Shown here piece after piece: positions 26,714 to 40,163 of a stretch of 64,000 nt of DNA (position 1 is the first letter of the stretch; every line of letters begins with the position of its first letter). Made by a program: the position numbers and the translations under genes. Source of the DNA: Onchocerca volvulus (lineage: Eukaryota > Nematoda > Chromadorea > Rhabditida > Onchocercidae); the NCBI GenBank assembly GCA_000499405.2, contig HG738140.1:10009560-10073559 (forward strand). Reading direction: 5' to 3'. The notes under the pieces were generated by a model. It worked only from the letters and a program-made list of their open reading frames with translations. It was not told the origin of the DNA and did not search any database.

Positions 26714-29700
26714 TTCATTGTGTCAAATTTTTGAATGTATTTAGTAGAAACGATCAATGAATTTGTATGATGTTTCACGGCTTACTTCCACATACTTATT
26801 TGAAGTTAATTCGATCACATCTTCCGGTGGGCTGTCATCTTTTTATTATTTAACAAAGCAGAAGTAAAAATTGTTATTTCGTCAAAAAATTTTAACGGTT
26901 TTTCACAAAACTCAATTTTTTCTTGAAAATTTTTTCAAATTCTCATTTAGGAACTTTTTTGAATGACTTTTTCTAATTTTCTTGATGCTTTTCTTGCTAT
27001 TCCCTAATTTAAGTGATATTTGTGAAATATTGAGAAATGATCAATGTTTAAGAAAAAGAAATCATATCAATCTTTTCCTTACTTTCGATAAAATAGGTCG
27101 CAATTTGTGATTTTAGTTCTGTATTTAATAATGAAAGTGTGTACATTTTGCATTCAAACCAATTAATGATTGCTTAATAAAACAACCATATCATTAGATG
27201 AGTTAAACTGGCATAAGCTACGTTGCTTACTGAATAAATGAAGTTCGTTAATGTTGAAATCACGCTTATACCACAAATATTTCTCCATTTTTCAGAGATG
27301 CGCAATGCATTCAGTACGATCAGGTCTGCAAACTAATGTTGTTGCGCTTCGCAAAAGTTATGTATGTCGCATAAACCAAATTCTTTGTGACAAAGTAGTA
27401 AATTGAAATTGCTTCGTTTTGAAAAAAAAGAAAATGAAAGAGAGGCTACCTAACTTAGTAAAGAATTTTATGATGGTTGAAATGTCAAGGTTAAATTTAG
27501 GTATTTCTATTAATTTTACTTAAAGGACGTAATAGAGATACATTTGCAACGCATGTAAATCACTATCGCTACAAAATTATAAATATGTATAATAATTAAA
27601 TTGACTCTAAATGTGGCATATGTTTGTTATTATGCATAAATGTCTTTAAGAATGATTGATCAAAAAATATTTTTGGCACAAACATCTATAAAAGTTTCAA
27701 TGCTGATCATTAATAAAGAAGGGAGCATAAGGTTGTTGATGGAGATTATACAAAATGTAGCCTGTCATATCTCCTTTATGTTGATGACACGAAGGTTATA
27801 AAAGGCTCGCTGTGTAATATACAATAACCATGCAGTGATAACACTATAACATATCACATTTAATTGCCCATATTTTTTCTCATCTTTATACTTAGTTGTG
27901 ATTAGAATTCTGGGAAAGAAGGAACTGTCTTTTTTGATAAATAGTGAATTATATCGACCACTGGGAGATAACATTCATTTTTTTTTCTTGCTTTCATGTA
28001 GATTGAAATAAAAATTTAGAACTACAAAGTGGAATCTTCTTGAAAATGCTCTTTCGAAACATCCTAACTTTAACTATAAAACATAAATTTGCCAGATAGC
28101 TTCGCATCAAAGATGAGCCGTAATCGAAATGTCTTTGTGGGAACCGTTATAAGTAACCATACTTTTATGTAAATTTTATGTCCTTTCAATCTCTTTTTAT
28201 CCTAATTTTATGTAAAATGTGATGTAAGCGAAAATGGTTGCAACTATGATGTTGACGTAACTACTAACTAATCATAATCAAAAAAGATCGTAGTTACATA
28301 AAGAAGTTCCGCAGTTAATGACGTCACTTTAGCATTATTACTTTATGTGTTTAGTAAGTCATTGTATTTATCTGAATCAACAACTTTCGATTTTTTAACT
28401 ATCTTCATTATCCACTTGTGTTATTTATAAACATTTGATCATTGAAATAATCCGATTCTAAACACATTATTCCAAATGCTGATAAAGCTTAATATTGTCA
28501 GGATAGAAGGCCGTAAAATTTTGTTGCGTCTTTCAAAATTTCAATTTTTATAGTATTAATTTTAACATTGGCTTGTTAGATACCTCTTCTATTTTGACTG
28601 CACGTGCGCTTTGCAATATTGTATTGATTACTTTGATCTGAAACAATTACGTTTTGATTTAAAATTGAAAAATTCTTTCGTTCTCGTTGTTAAACAACAT
28701 TTTATAGCATTGAAAAAGTTTAACATTAACATTTAAGGGAACAAAAAGAGCAGAAATTGCGAGAAATAAAAAGAAATTTAAATGAAATAAAATGGATTCT
28801 TAACATTTTTAAATACCGATAGGTTTTTCCAACGAGTATTTTTGTTGTATGGAATACTTCAAGAAAAAAGTCTCGCAGGCTTGCGCAATATAAAAAAGTG
28901 CCAAATTAAGATCACTCTGTAATTTAGCACAAAGGCATTTATCAAATGCAATTCTTGTGGATCCATCTTTTTAATTTGGAATTTATTTGTGATCAAATAC
29001 AAGGTTGTGACAAGCTATTATATGGCAGAAATTGAAAACATGTATTTATGAATTAATTCTTACAAACGAAACAACAATCTGAGACAAAAAGTAATGCAAC
29101 AATGAAAACATCATGTAATGAACAAAAAATCTTGAAATTTTTTTAAAAAAGACTGTTGCTTTTGAAATCAGTCAAAAAAAAAGTAGCCTAGATTAAGATG
29201 CCAGATCACGCTGAATTCCAAACCAAATGATAAGACTTATCCAGTTCGGAGCCCTGCAAACAATATATAGAGGCTGTATTTAAACTTTTCTCTAGCCCCT
29301 TAACCTAAGCTTTTTTTTCCTGTCTAATGTAAAAACAATTTCGAGTTTTCACTCAAAACTATTGTAAAACACAAGATTTTTTATCGTCTTTTCATCTTCC
29401 TAAAGCACACGATTTTTCATCTTCTTAAGAATGATATAATCATATATTTTCTTATTGTGACATAATTGTTAATATAAAACGAATTATTATGTTTGCCAAT
29501 GTATGTAGATCAGATTTCTAATTTTTGTGCTCTTGAAGACCGACTTCTTACTCTTTCATATTAAGTGATATCTCATTAGGAAATATTACGCGGAAATGAG
29601 AAATTGAAAAGATTTAAATGCGACATTATTATACGGATATGTTGTTATTATCATAAGAAACAGCCATCCATTCACAAACCATTTTCTAATCTTCCGTTTT

Positions 29701-31364
29701 CTCTGCCCGCTACATACAATGAATATATGTTTATTTTTAGCGATTAATTAAGATATACGTGTATGTTTAGCAATGAAATAAGCTATTTTCATTGATTGAT
29801 TGCGTTTTTCCCATTCATACGTTTCCTTTGTTTTATCTTTGAAAATTTCCTTTTGCATAAAATAGTCTTGAGAAAAGTAATTAAGAAAGAAGACATAATA
29901 TTTATTTCAATTACAAGTGTATATTTTTTCCTAAGCACTTCGCGAACATATTCATTCTTCTCACGTTCACATTACATCAATTTTTTGTAAATTTCCCTTA
30001 TCTGCCAAAGTGTGCGTAGAACTTTTGAATTATTAATAAAACTTATAACTGATAATTATTTTAGATACGAAGTCACCTACAAGTTTTCATCGTTTTCATT
30101 ATTTTTTTCATTCTACTCACTAGAATCAAAAAGTTTACAGTTTCATATAACGAAAAATTTCCAGGAGTTTGTTACGGAATTTGATCATAATAATGCGGCA
30201 TTAGCTAATCTGAATTTATTTGTTCTATAATATAGGCTTCTCTACTTTCCTTTATTTTCTTTCCTAAGAAAAAAATGAAATAATAAATCTTCATCAATCA
30301 GACAACATTGTTAGATCAGCATTGTGGACGTTGGTATTATTTTTTGGAATGAGAAAAACCTGGACGGTATCATTTCAAATAACTTATAAATCTTATAATT
30401 AAAATTTGCAATTCGTCAGTAAGTTAGATCATAATTTGTATTTATTTAGAAACATTGTTGGAGAATGAAGATAAAAAAAGTTAGGAAGGGTGGAGTAATT
30501 ACGGACAAAAAGTCGAATCATTAATTAGTATGATGCGCTTTACGATCATTTTTAATGTCTTCGTTTCTTCGCATTTTCATTCTTTCTGTTCCATGAATTA
30601 GTCTCTTGTGTATTATCTGCTCCTTTTCTGTTTGTTTTTTCATATTGTGTATTTTCTTAGGTCAGTTAATTTAATTTAGTTTTGTATTGAAAATACTGCA
30701 AAGTGGAAATATTAGAAATTTAGATAGAAAAATAAATGTCTTAATATTTGGCTAACTAATCATAAGACTTTGAAAGATCATTTGAATTAAAAGCTGAAAA
30801 TAAATCACTGAACTAATGGTGTATCTTGAACTAAATGAAACTTATTTTCATTAACCGATGAAGAAAGGCAATTGAACATGCTGCGAAAAAGAAAAAGATG
30901 GGAAAAGCATCATAAATGAGAAATAGGTGCCTTTTGTGAACTTTTTACGAATCTGTTCCTTGTAAAAATAGAAGTTCGAATCTCACTAGAAATTCCAACT
31001 AATCATTAATTAGAGTTTGCAATAAGATTCGAATTTGCAATTTTCAAGTTTGAATTAGGTTTTTCAAGTTCTAAGATTGGTCACTTAATTTTTTGATCCT
31101 TTCCAACCTATAGCAGAACAAGAGATTATTCTAGTACACAGGGACACAGTGTAACTCTGCTTTTAAACTATTTACTGCTTATTATTCAATTTTTTTGGTT
31201 AATTAGACTTGCAAGGAACACTACTTTTTTAAATATAAAATCTAATTTGATTTTTGTTTTGTATTTAATTTTGATTAATCAATAGGGAGTAATTATTTTA
31301 CGTTTATTGCAGTTTCAATGCATGAATGTTTCATACTTCCACGCTATGCTGCAATAACAGTGAT

Positions 31365-31383
31365 GACGTGAGTGTCTCACGTC
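31365..31383. promoter_or_regulatory. palindrome of two TGACGTGA-like half sites
   Basis: GACGTGAG (31365-31372) and CTCACGTC (31376-31383) are exact inverted copies with a three-base spacer. Each half contains an ACGTGA/TCACGT core of the type bound by bZIP or bHLH dimers. Factor identity is inference only. Confidence 0.35.
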
Positions 31384-34300
31384 TGTCTGCGATTTTTATT
31401 GTCTTCAATTTAAAAGTGCAAGATATCTTAAAATAAATGAAGCATAGTAGTCTTTCTTCAACTTGCAATCATTCCTATAGTGCAAAGTAAAAAAAAATGA
31501 GTGCAAAGAATGTGGTGGTGTGGTACTTGAAGTTGTTGGAAAATGCACGATGTTGTTTTTATCGGAAGGATTTGCAGCCAGGTACTTGAGCAGGGGTTAA
31601 GGGTTAAGGGAGTACACTTTGCTTATGGGATTATAGTGGAAAGGTGAAGGCGAAAGGAAGGATTAAAGGGTAGAAAACAAATTACTTTGTCTCTTTTCGG
31701 TAGCTATAATAATGTAGTAAACACGTGGAGGAGTATTTGACAACTTCACATGCAACATTTTTTAAGGGAAAAATTGGACTGTTTAATAATTTTTTAGAAA
31801 AATGATTTAATTGTCCGGATTTCAGTTTTTTCAATATCATTTTTATTGATTATGTTAAAACAAAAATAAACAATGACAGATATTTCTGTTTTGCCGAATT
31901 AATATACGGTAGTATAAAAATACTATTGTATATTAATCAACTCAGTCAACTCTGGCTGTTGTCAATTATTAGTTCAATTCTTTAACTTCTAATTTTGCTC
32001 ACCCATTCATCAAAACTCCAGGATTCAATTATAGAGCCTTTTACATTCAATTGTACTCTCCTGCGCTGCCCTTGTCTAGTTTTTCTATGCTGCATTTTTT
32101 GAAGTTTTCAAAAAACGATAATGCCATATGATCGACCGAATTTAAATGCTGAAAATATCTCGGGAAAGATCATTATTTTATATTTGATTAAATTGTCGCA
32201 ATGAAACAATTCTTCTCTTCACATGGATGCCATTATTTGCATAATTTTTTTCTAATTTAAAAAGATTTTCAAATGAAATTATTTTTTCGCTTTCCCTGTT
32301 GAATAATAAAATAGAACAGAGATAGTGCAATTTTGCACTGTTTTCACGACAGCCCATCTCATCATTTGAAAAATTTATCAAGATGTTTTTTCAATATAAT
32401 ACGAATCTCCCATCAGTTTTTCCCAAGTTCTATGTTTTTCTTTATCTTTTTACTTACTCTTTTTAAAATCTCTTAAGGAACTTGAAGCCATTGAAAGTGT
32501 CAATTAATGACTAATTTACTGGGTTAAAATTTAAATTCAAAAAAGCGAGAGAGAATTCGCTACAAATTTTCAGTTCACTAAAATTTTTAAAATCTCCTCC
32601 ATTAAAAATTTCATATTTAAACTGATCTGGGTAAAATAGATGAAATAGTAAAAAACTTAGTCTCTTATTGCCTTACAAGATTTTGAAGCGAATTAAATTT
32701 TAATTGATATGTTATTCAGATCTACCATTTCCATTTACGACATTAATTTATCGTATGCTGAATTATGAATATGAAAAGTGAATTTCGTTCGCAATTTGCT
32801 GTAAATTATTAAACATCATTAAGTGTAAATTCTTGAGAAATACATTGGCTATTAGAAATCGCGATAATGTAGAAAAATTCTGAATTCTAAAGTGTTAGAT
32901 TGAATATTTAGCAAATTTTTTGCATTTTACTTTGAAAGATAGAACTAACAATTTTAAAAGCTACAATTAGCCATTGTGTTAATTCGATTATTACAATTTG
33001 GCACTTTATTGTTATAACGGCATGAAAGAGTTCCATTTCTAGCCACTTGAACTCAGTCATCGAGAAAGCGAAAATATCGCATTATTATTGCATGATAGCT
33101 ATTTCCGATTCATGATTGTTTCTACTTTATTGCCATAATGCTCATAAAAGGGTACAACTAATCCTAAAAACAATTATTACCTAGCGTTACCGTAATCTGT
33201 TAGGGATATAACCAGGTAAAAATAATTTTGTCTATAAGTGTCGTATTCAACGAAGCATGAAAAACAACAGGCATTTTTGGGCCACTAAACAGTCCTTTCT
33301 TCTTCACTTCGGTCTTTTTCCTGTTTTTTATATCTGATGCAAACAACTGACAAGATTTTCAAAGTTCAGCAAAATTTGAAATCCAAACATTTTCCATGAT
33401 TAATAATTCTCTTCTCGACAAATATCTGGAATTATAACAATTAGAAAGTATACTGCTAGCAGTTTGTGAATATATTATTATAAGATTACAAAATTTCAAA
33501 TAATATTTATTGTGTTATATTCGTTGAGATTTCTGTCTTCGTGCATCACTCAGAAATTGGTTTTGACCAAGATAAGTGACCTTTAATAAATATGATTTTG
33601 TTGGAATAAACAAAAGAATTGTAAGGGATAAAATAAATCATTAATGTCTTATTATCACAGAAATAGTTCAGAAATCTATCACGTATCATCGGCGTTTCAA
33701 ATGCTCAACGTAGAAAGCAGACTTTCAAAAAAGGCAAAAGCAAACCATCGAGCTGTACAGATCGATTTTTATTCATTCATATATTTGTTTAAGTGCATGT
33801 CCAGTCCGATAAAAATAAAATGATAATCAGTTTCGCGATTTAAAATTCCGGAATCGATTCATACAAGCATATGATTGCATGGCTAACTTAATGAGAATTT
33901 ATATTTCATGCTTCTCATGGATCAGTAAATAAAGCAGATTAAAAAGCTAGCAGCTAATTTTAACTTCACACCTGCCCTTAAATTGATCAAATTAATATAA
34001 CGATGATAATTAACGATATTATCAACTGTAATGGTGTTAACAAAGCTATCAGAATCATTGCTTTCTGTTCAACCTGAATTAATTAGTGAAATATAATTAT
34101 CAAGACATGCGATGTATAAATAAATGAATGCAGTCGTGCATACAATTGAGCTTGAATAATCTCAATAGATGTTCCTTATAATTTTGTTTAACTTTCAATT
34201 TGAAACCAAATTGGATGATTTCTATGCAATAATCACATCATTGACCTTTTGCAATTGTGATTATTAATTTCACTAAATTAGATGGTTCATGCATATCATC

Positions 34301-35594
34301 CATTAATTATTCGTTAACAAATAATTCTTTTTTAAAAGATCTTGGAAGATCGGCTTTCCATTCCGACAAAGGATAAGATGGAAGAAGTAGAAGAAAGAGG
34401 TGCAATTAATTCAAAACTTTCTATATTCTCTCCTTCTTCAGTTCATTATCCCTATAGATCAGTAGCAAATCTATACAAAAAATCTTCCCGATTGATAATA
34501 TACACTTGGAAACAAAGTCGACCGTCTCTTTGATTCCCTCTCTTGTTTCCCTCTTCATATTTTCATTGATAAGAAGAAGCAGAATCGGATTCTCTTTAAT
34601 TGGAGGGAAAATACAGTGTACCAGTAATGATGAAGATTCAAGGTGACGCAACGATGACAGTAACATCAGGAATAATATGATTACATCAAACACTACCATT
34701 ACTATTCATCCTTCCAGATTAGCACCCATTAAACATTAGATGATTCTTCGATTTGATGGGATGAAATGTGAGATACAATCAGATCGGAATCACTGCTACG
34801 ATATTACTTGCTGATGGTTCATACGTATATTGGCATAAGATAAGAAAGAAAAAATTGATTTACAGTCAACTAGGAGTTAATTATAGTATCCTTCCTATAT
34901 TTACTGTTTACTATTTGTACTATATTTATTTTGCTGTATTTTTCCGAGTTATTTCATCAAGCATTATTATTAATGCTTCATTATTCTTACATTTATAAAG
35001 CAGATTTGATTCAATTATCCGAATTGTATGAGTCAAAAATCTTGCGTTAGGAAGGATTTTGCATATTTAGTCCGGACTTTGATTTATTTCATTTGCTGAA
35101 GTCTTTTTCTTTATTTATATATTACAATATGTCAACAAAAAGACTTGATGAATTTGTTTTTAAAATTTCGAACAAAAAAATAGATTGCATCAAACATAAA
35201 ATGTTTGCATTGAGAAAAGTGGCACTGTTTCAAATAATTGCTACATATAATTTTCTAATTTCCCAAAAATTGAAATGAAAATTAACGAAATCCGAAGTTT
35301 TAAGCTTCTTTGAAATAGCATTTGCTATCTTCAATTGCAAATAGCTTGTTTTAATTGTCATTAAATCTTCTCATCGACAATCGAGTCGGTACTTTAACTA
35401 AATTTAAATTAATTACGTTCAAACTTAGCGTCAAAGTGTCTGCTCGAATGGCGTGGGAAGAAATAGTCGGAAGATACTTCTTCTCTTGTTGTCGATGAGC
35501 AAGTGGAGAGAGATGTGTGTGTACACTGAAATAGCGATATTAGTAGTACCATTTGTACAAATAACTGTTAATCTCATCGCATGTATTTCGTCTG

Positions 35595-35668
35595 AATGGA
35601 TGGATGGATGGATGGATGGGATGAGTGGGTGGATGGATAGATCGATGGATGATGAGTGGGTGGGTTTG
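35595..35668. repeat. (GATG)n minisatellite
   Basis: Runs of ggat/ggatggatg interrupted by gatgagtgggtg. It creates the 110-codon minus-strand and 72-codon plus-strand ORFs here, which are repeat artefacts. Confidence 0.95.
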
Positions 35669-37230
35669 TGATGATTAATGAAGAACAGTTGAGATAAGAC
35701 GAAAGGCGGATATCGGGACAAATTAGTATTAGAGCATTTCAAAAGAGATTGATCGGTGCGCATCCCTCAAACCAGTCACACTAACGCTGGTGATCAGATT
35801 AAGCTCATCCTATCAGAATTCGAGTAAAATATATTCATATTTCGACGTAATCTAGTTGTGAAATTCGATTTTTTGCTGATCTAAACTTATCAGTTTTTTT
35901 TTTTTTTTTTTGAATAAAAATTTTGGTAATAATCGTCGTAAAGGGTCAATGTGGGAAATTTGAATTGTTTCAATCATAGTATTGTTTTAAATAAATTATT
36001 TAAGTAGCAATAACATGATTATTCTATTATATCCATGGAATTTTTCAATATTTGATAACTATTTGAACGAGTTATTAAAAATATTTATATTCTTAAAAAT
36101 CAGAATTACAAGTTTTAGCCTTTCTATACTTGCAACCATTTGAAGTACTTTAAGCTTCGACTTGTAATTTCAAACTCGAAATTGCAAAATGCAAAATGCA
36201 ATGTTGATGATAATTAAAGATTTGAAGTGTTAGAAATTAAACGATATTTTTCACAACTTTATTAGTAATAATGGAATCAGTACTAACAAATTTAAAATAA
36301 AATCTGTATTTTAGCGTTGTGTTCGTAAGTCTCGAAACTGAGCGAATTCATTACCTTTTTTCAAAAAGAAAGACAATGTGTCACTTTAATTGACTGTCTC
36401 TATATCCGCTTAATATCTGATATATTAATATTTGATGCAATATTTGATGTATAATATCTATTTCCATATTTTGTTTTTGTAATGCGTACCTCATACATTT
36501 TACCGAAGAATTGAAGCGAAAAATTATGATTTGTCAAGTGGAAGAAGCGAAAGGTAAGTTAACTTGGACCAATTTTGAATGAAATGAACTCAAAAAAATA
36601 ATTTAAATATTTCAACTTTATTATTTCTGATGTATCGGTGCATATATGTATCCGTCCTACGGTATATCTAATCTTACTTTGCATTATGAACTAATTATTC
36701 AAGTGAAATAGTTAATAGCATATGCATTACATACGATAAATTCCATCTGCTACTTAGAAGGAATTATTAATTAACGATGTTTATAGATACAAATACTTAT
36801 TGTACAGAATTAAAAACATTATAAAGTTTGTAATAGAAGCAATTAGGATTATTGGGTTTCAAATTATGATAAATTAGTCTCTCGATTTATCAAACGATGC
36901 AAGTACCGTATAATACGTCAGAAAAATACTTGGAATAATATGTCTGCCAATGAGGACCGAATGTAAGTAATCAAAACAAATTCATGATGCCCCAATAATT
37001 CATATATTAAATTATAGCATAGTATTGAAAAGTATCGAAATACGTTCATAAGGACGTGAAGGACTATCCTTCTCATTCAGATTCTTCAAGAGGAAATTAC
37101 TGTAATTTGTCATGACATATCCAATCTGGATCGAGCAAACAAAATCACAGCTAATTTTTTCTCACGCATTATAAAAAGAGATGGATTTGTCGCCGATCAG
37201 TGCCATTCTTAAGCTGAGATCATTATCAGA

Positions 37231-37412
37231 AACGTGGTATTTCACGTCCACGTGAGTCAAATTGTCTATTGCTTAATTCTTACTATTTGAAAAAGAGCAT
37301 CAATAAAATGCTCGCAATTAGGGGAATTAGTGTGTATGCTTTTAAAGTGATCAAACGAAGAATGCGTTCACATTGTATTATGGCGTACGTTGCGTCAATC
37401 AAACGTACGTAT
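37231..37412. promoter_or_regulatory. cluster of CACGTG/ACGTAC palindromic sites
   Basis: An acgtgg...ccacgt pair near 37231-37253, with the E-box CACGTG just after it, and an inverted pair of cgtacgt motifs (about 37385-37409) fall within 180 bases in a GC-raised patch. About 120 bases further, gaaccaatc (a CCAAT-type box) precedes a G-rich run near 37553. It resembles a promoter or enhancer core about 2.5-3 kb before the forkhead gene. No transcript evidence is visible. Confidence 0.3.
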
Positions 37413-37650
37413 GATCTTCTCTTCGCACTCTACCATTATTTGCTTCATAAATCCATCCAATATTTCTTCTTACTTCATTGTAATCGGATCCTCTGCGTAA
37501 CAAATAACACAATAAATTCAATAATACGCAAATTGCCCTCTGAACCAATCATCGAGGGGGGCAGGGCTTCGGTATCGAATTATTCGCCCACTGCTCTATG
37601 ACAAGGGGTATGCTCGCTGGCTGTCAAAATATAAACCATGTCGTTCGTTT

Positions 37651-37715
37651 TATGTGTGTGTATGTGTGTATGTGTATGTATATGTATGTGTGTGTATGTT
37701 TGTATGTATGTATGT
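37651..37715. repeat. (TG/TATG)n microsatellite
   Basis: Alternating tatg and tgtg units over about 65 bases. Confidence 0.95.
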
Positions 37716-38006
37716 CAACCAGGTATGAATCTGAATATGTCTGACTGGGATCGTTGATTTTAAAATTGTAGATATTTTTTATGCTTTCGTAAATATTTTC
37801 ACAGAAGTGAAAAAAAAATCTATCAGAAACCCCTTTGATTTGTATAGCAATATTGATTGATTTGACCAAAGATAGTTATAAGTTGCAGTAAGATGTGGAA
37901 ATAATATATGGCATCATTTATCTCAGACTTCAACCATAGGAGCAATTTTGTAAAAATTTGCGGAGTTAGAAGTTGTGCAAAATAAATGCCTTAAAAAACT
38001 TTTGAA

Positions 38007-38035
38007 TCTCTCTTCCTCTCTCTCTCTCCCCCTCT
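38007..38035. repeat. (CT)n microsatellite
   Basis: Short CT-rich simple repeat, interrupted by cc. Confidence 0.85.
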
Positions 38036-39603
38036 ATGTGTATATATGATGGACTTGCGTGATCTTGTCTGACAGTGTTAATTATCTTCAAAGATAATAA
38101 GAATGGTAAATCCAGTAGTAGAAGTGTTAATGATTCTGGTGACTAATCATCGTATGATAACAGAGAAACACGAAATGAGGAAATCTTTGATTTAATCTTA
38201 AGAAATATGATCAATCAGAAAATTTCACAGTACCCAATTTAGTATCAATCGTTTTGCTTTCTGTTCTGCTTTTAACTTGCTCGAAAAATATTTGAAGATT
38301 TTTTTGACTCTTTTGAAAACGACCAAACATTTATTAACTATTTGATTTCTTTCGTCTTTCCGATGATAACGATGTTCTATAATTCACTTACTTGCTGCTT
38401 ACTTTTTGCAGATTTTTTCCATTTTTAAAAATAAATTGAAATAGGAAGAGACGCTGAATGAACTGTTGAAGATGCCAGTGGAAATGGATATTCTTTTCGT
38501 TCTGAGTTGTGGAAGTAATTTTCTAGAACTTTTAATTGAGTGTAATTGTTCACGAAATATTGTGCTCGCAATATAATTCTATGACTTCAGTTTTGTTTTA
38601 ACTTGTAAGAATTTTTTGGCTACAGTCTTGTTTCCATCTTATTTTGGATTGTTAAGGAAATAGAAAAAATTTGACGCAAAACTCATATAATGTTATGGAT
38701 GCAAGCTTTGCGATTAGATAGAAAGCTTCCATGAAATTTTTGTAGTTATAATCAAGACAAATAAAAATACTAAATGCATGGATCATGTGAAGCTTTTTCT
38801 GTGTCAGTTTATAGCATTCTGGCCATAATTTCAGACAATTATATATTACAGCTTCGAATTAATTGCAAATTTTTGCAATAATTCTGGGCGAAAATGTTTG
38901 AAACTGATATACATCTTTTGTTCACTTTCCAAATCGTCTTTTCAAACAACTCCTTAATTTCTTTGCTCTTAAAAATATAATACCACGAAATGAAATGAGT
39001 TCGAGTTTGCTTTCTTTTTCAAAAGAAATAAGTTTTTCGAAGATTTTTTGTGAAAATTTTTTTCTATCTTCAAATTCTTATTTCTATAGATTTTTGTAAC
39101 TTAATAGTGTTGGAAAAAATGGAATCAAACTCATTATTTTTTTCATTGGATTTTTTTGAAAATGTTGTATTTGATTAAAAATTGCTTGCCACAATGTGAA
39201 ATATATTTTTTTCGGTAAATCCTTTCATTTTATTGATATCTAGCTATCAGATGGATTTGAACTGGAAACAAATAAGTTGTAATCAATAGTCAGCTAGTCT
39301 GATTTGCAATTTAGAAGTCTACTGTCTTGATGTAGTGTTAAATGTTTTGTTAATCTAGTGAATGGAGGTTAGGCTTGTGATTAACTTTATTCGAGGAAGA
39401 GGAAAAGAGTTCAAAAATGGCATGAATAATATTGAAAATGACTTACGATTTAACGTACCTCTTCTTGACCTTCGATTGCTTCTTTGCAGTATGATATAAA
39501 TCAACAAAAAACCATTCATGTTTGTTTGCACTGTTTAAACAAGCAGACAAAAAAATTGTCCTTATCAGAATAATCCAATCACAAAGATGAAGCAGCACAT
39601 TTC

Positions 39604-39646
39604 CCTTCTTCTTCTTCTTCTTCTTCTTCTTCTTCTTCTCCTTCTT
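39604..39646. repeat. (CTT)n microsatellite
   Basis: About 14 CTT units, about 520 bases before the first forkhead exon. Confidence 0.95.
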
Positions 39647-40163
39647 GTCATTTCAAACTAACAGCTTGCTCGTTATTTTTTCATTTAGTGTAATAATAGT
39701 TAACCTCGTCCTCTAATAGTTTTATTATTGTAAACATTTGCGAATAAACATCTGTGAAATTGAACTTCTAAAAATTTAATTAAGAAACTCATAAACTTGC
39801 CTTATAGCAATGTCAAACAATGTTATTTTACTAAGCGATTCAAAAAAATAGTTAAGTAAGTGGATGAAGTTTAAGAAAAATAAATTAATCATTTCCTTTG
39901 ATTTAATTTTACCCAAAAACAATCTTTAATCATTATGAGTATAATAAATTACTCTGATCAGAAGTAAAATGCTATTACTTTGATATTATTTGATTTACAT
40001 AATGATTAAAAGCCAAAAACTCAAACAAAGTTCAGGGGACAGCATAAAGTTAATATTTTTGCTTATTATACTTTTCGAGATCGTTATTCGAAAATTGTCC
40101 CACAAACTTACAAAAACTTTCTTTAACCAAAGTTTTAAAAAACTAGGCATATGATATCTATGC

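Larger units (their letters stand above)
19821..40163. other. 20-kb gene desert before the FoxD gene
   Basis: No exon set with similarity or consistent phase is visible in this stretch on either strand. Every ORF is short, AT-biased and unlike known proteins. Listed separately are a long hairpin (26661-26713), palindromic and E-box-like sites (31365-31383, 37231-37412), a (GATG)n minisatellite and several microsatellites. Patches with visibly higher G+C lie near 24640-24900, 31500-31690 and 37190-37620. A large non-coding flank is usual for developmental transcription factors, so enhancers of the downstream forkhead gene are the simplest reading. Confidence 0.6.

Noticed and set aside
30965..30985. 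gttcgaatctc, similar to a tRNA B box
   Set aside because: No A box at the right distance and no cloverleaf can be folded around it.
31591..31610. ggggttaagggttaaggg, telomere-like repeat
   Set aside because: Only two units, and the nematode telomere repeat is TTAGGC.
35225..35232. CTGTTTCA, the core motif upstream of C. elegans 21U-RNA genes
   Set aside because: A single eight-base match is expected by chance, and filarial nematodes are reported to lack the Piwi pathway.
35431..35763. 110-codon minus-strand ORF
   Set aside because: It is the translation of the (GATG)n repeat; His/Ser/Pro periodicity comes from the repeat.
37269..37601. 110-codon plus-strand ORF
   Set aside because: No domain, no splice partners, and it lies across the candidate regulatory patch. 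Kept only as part of that patch.
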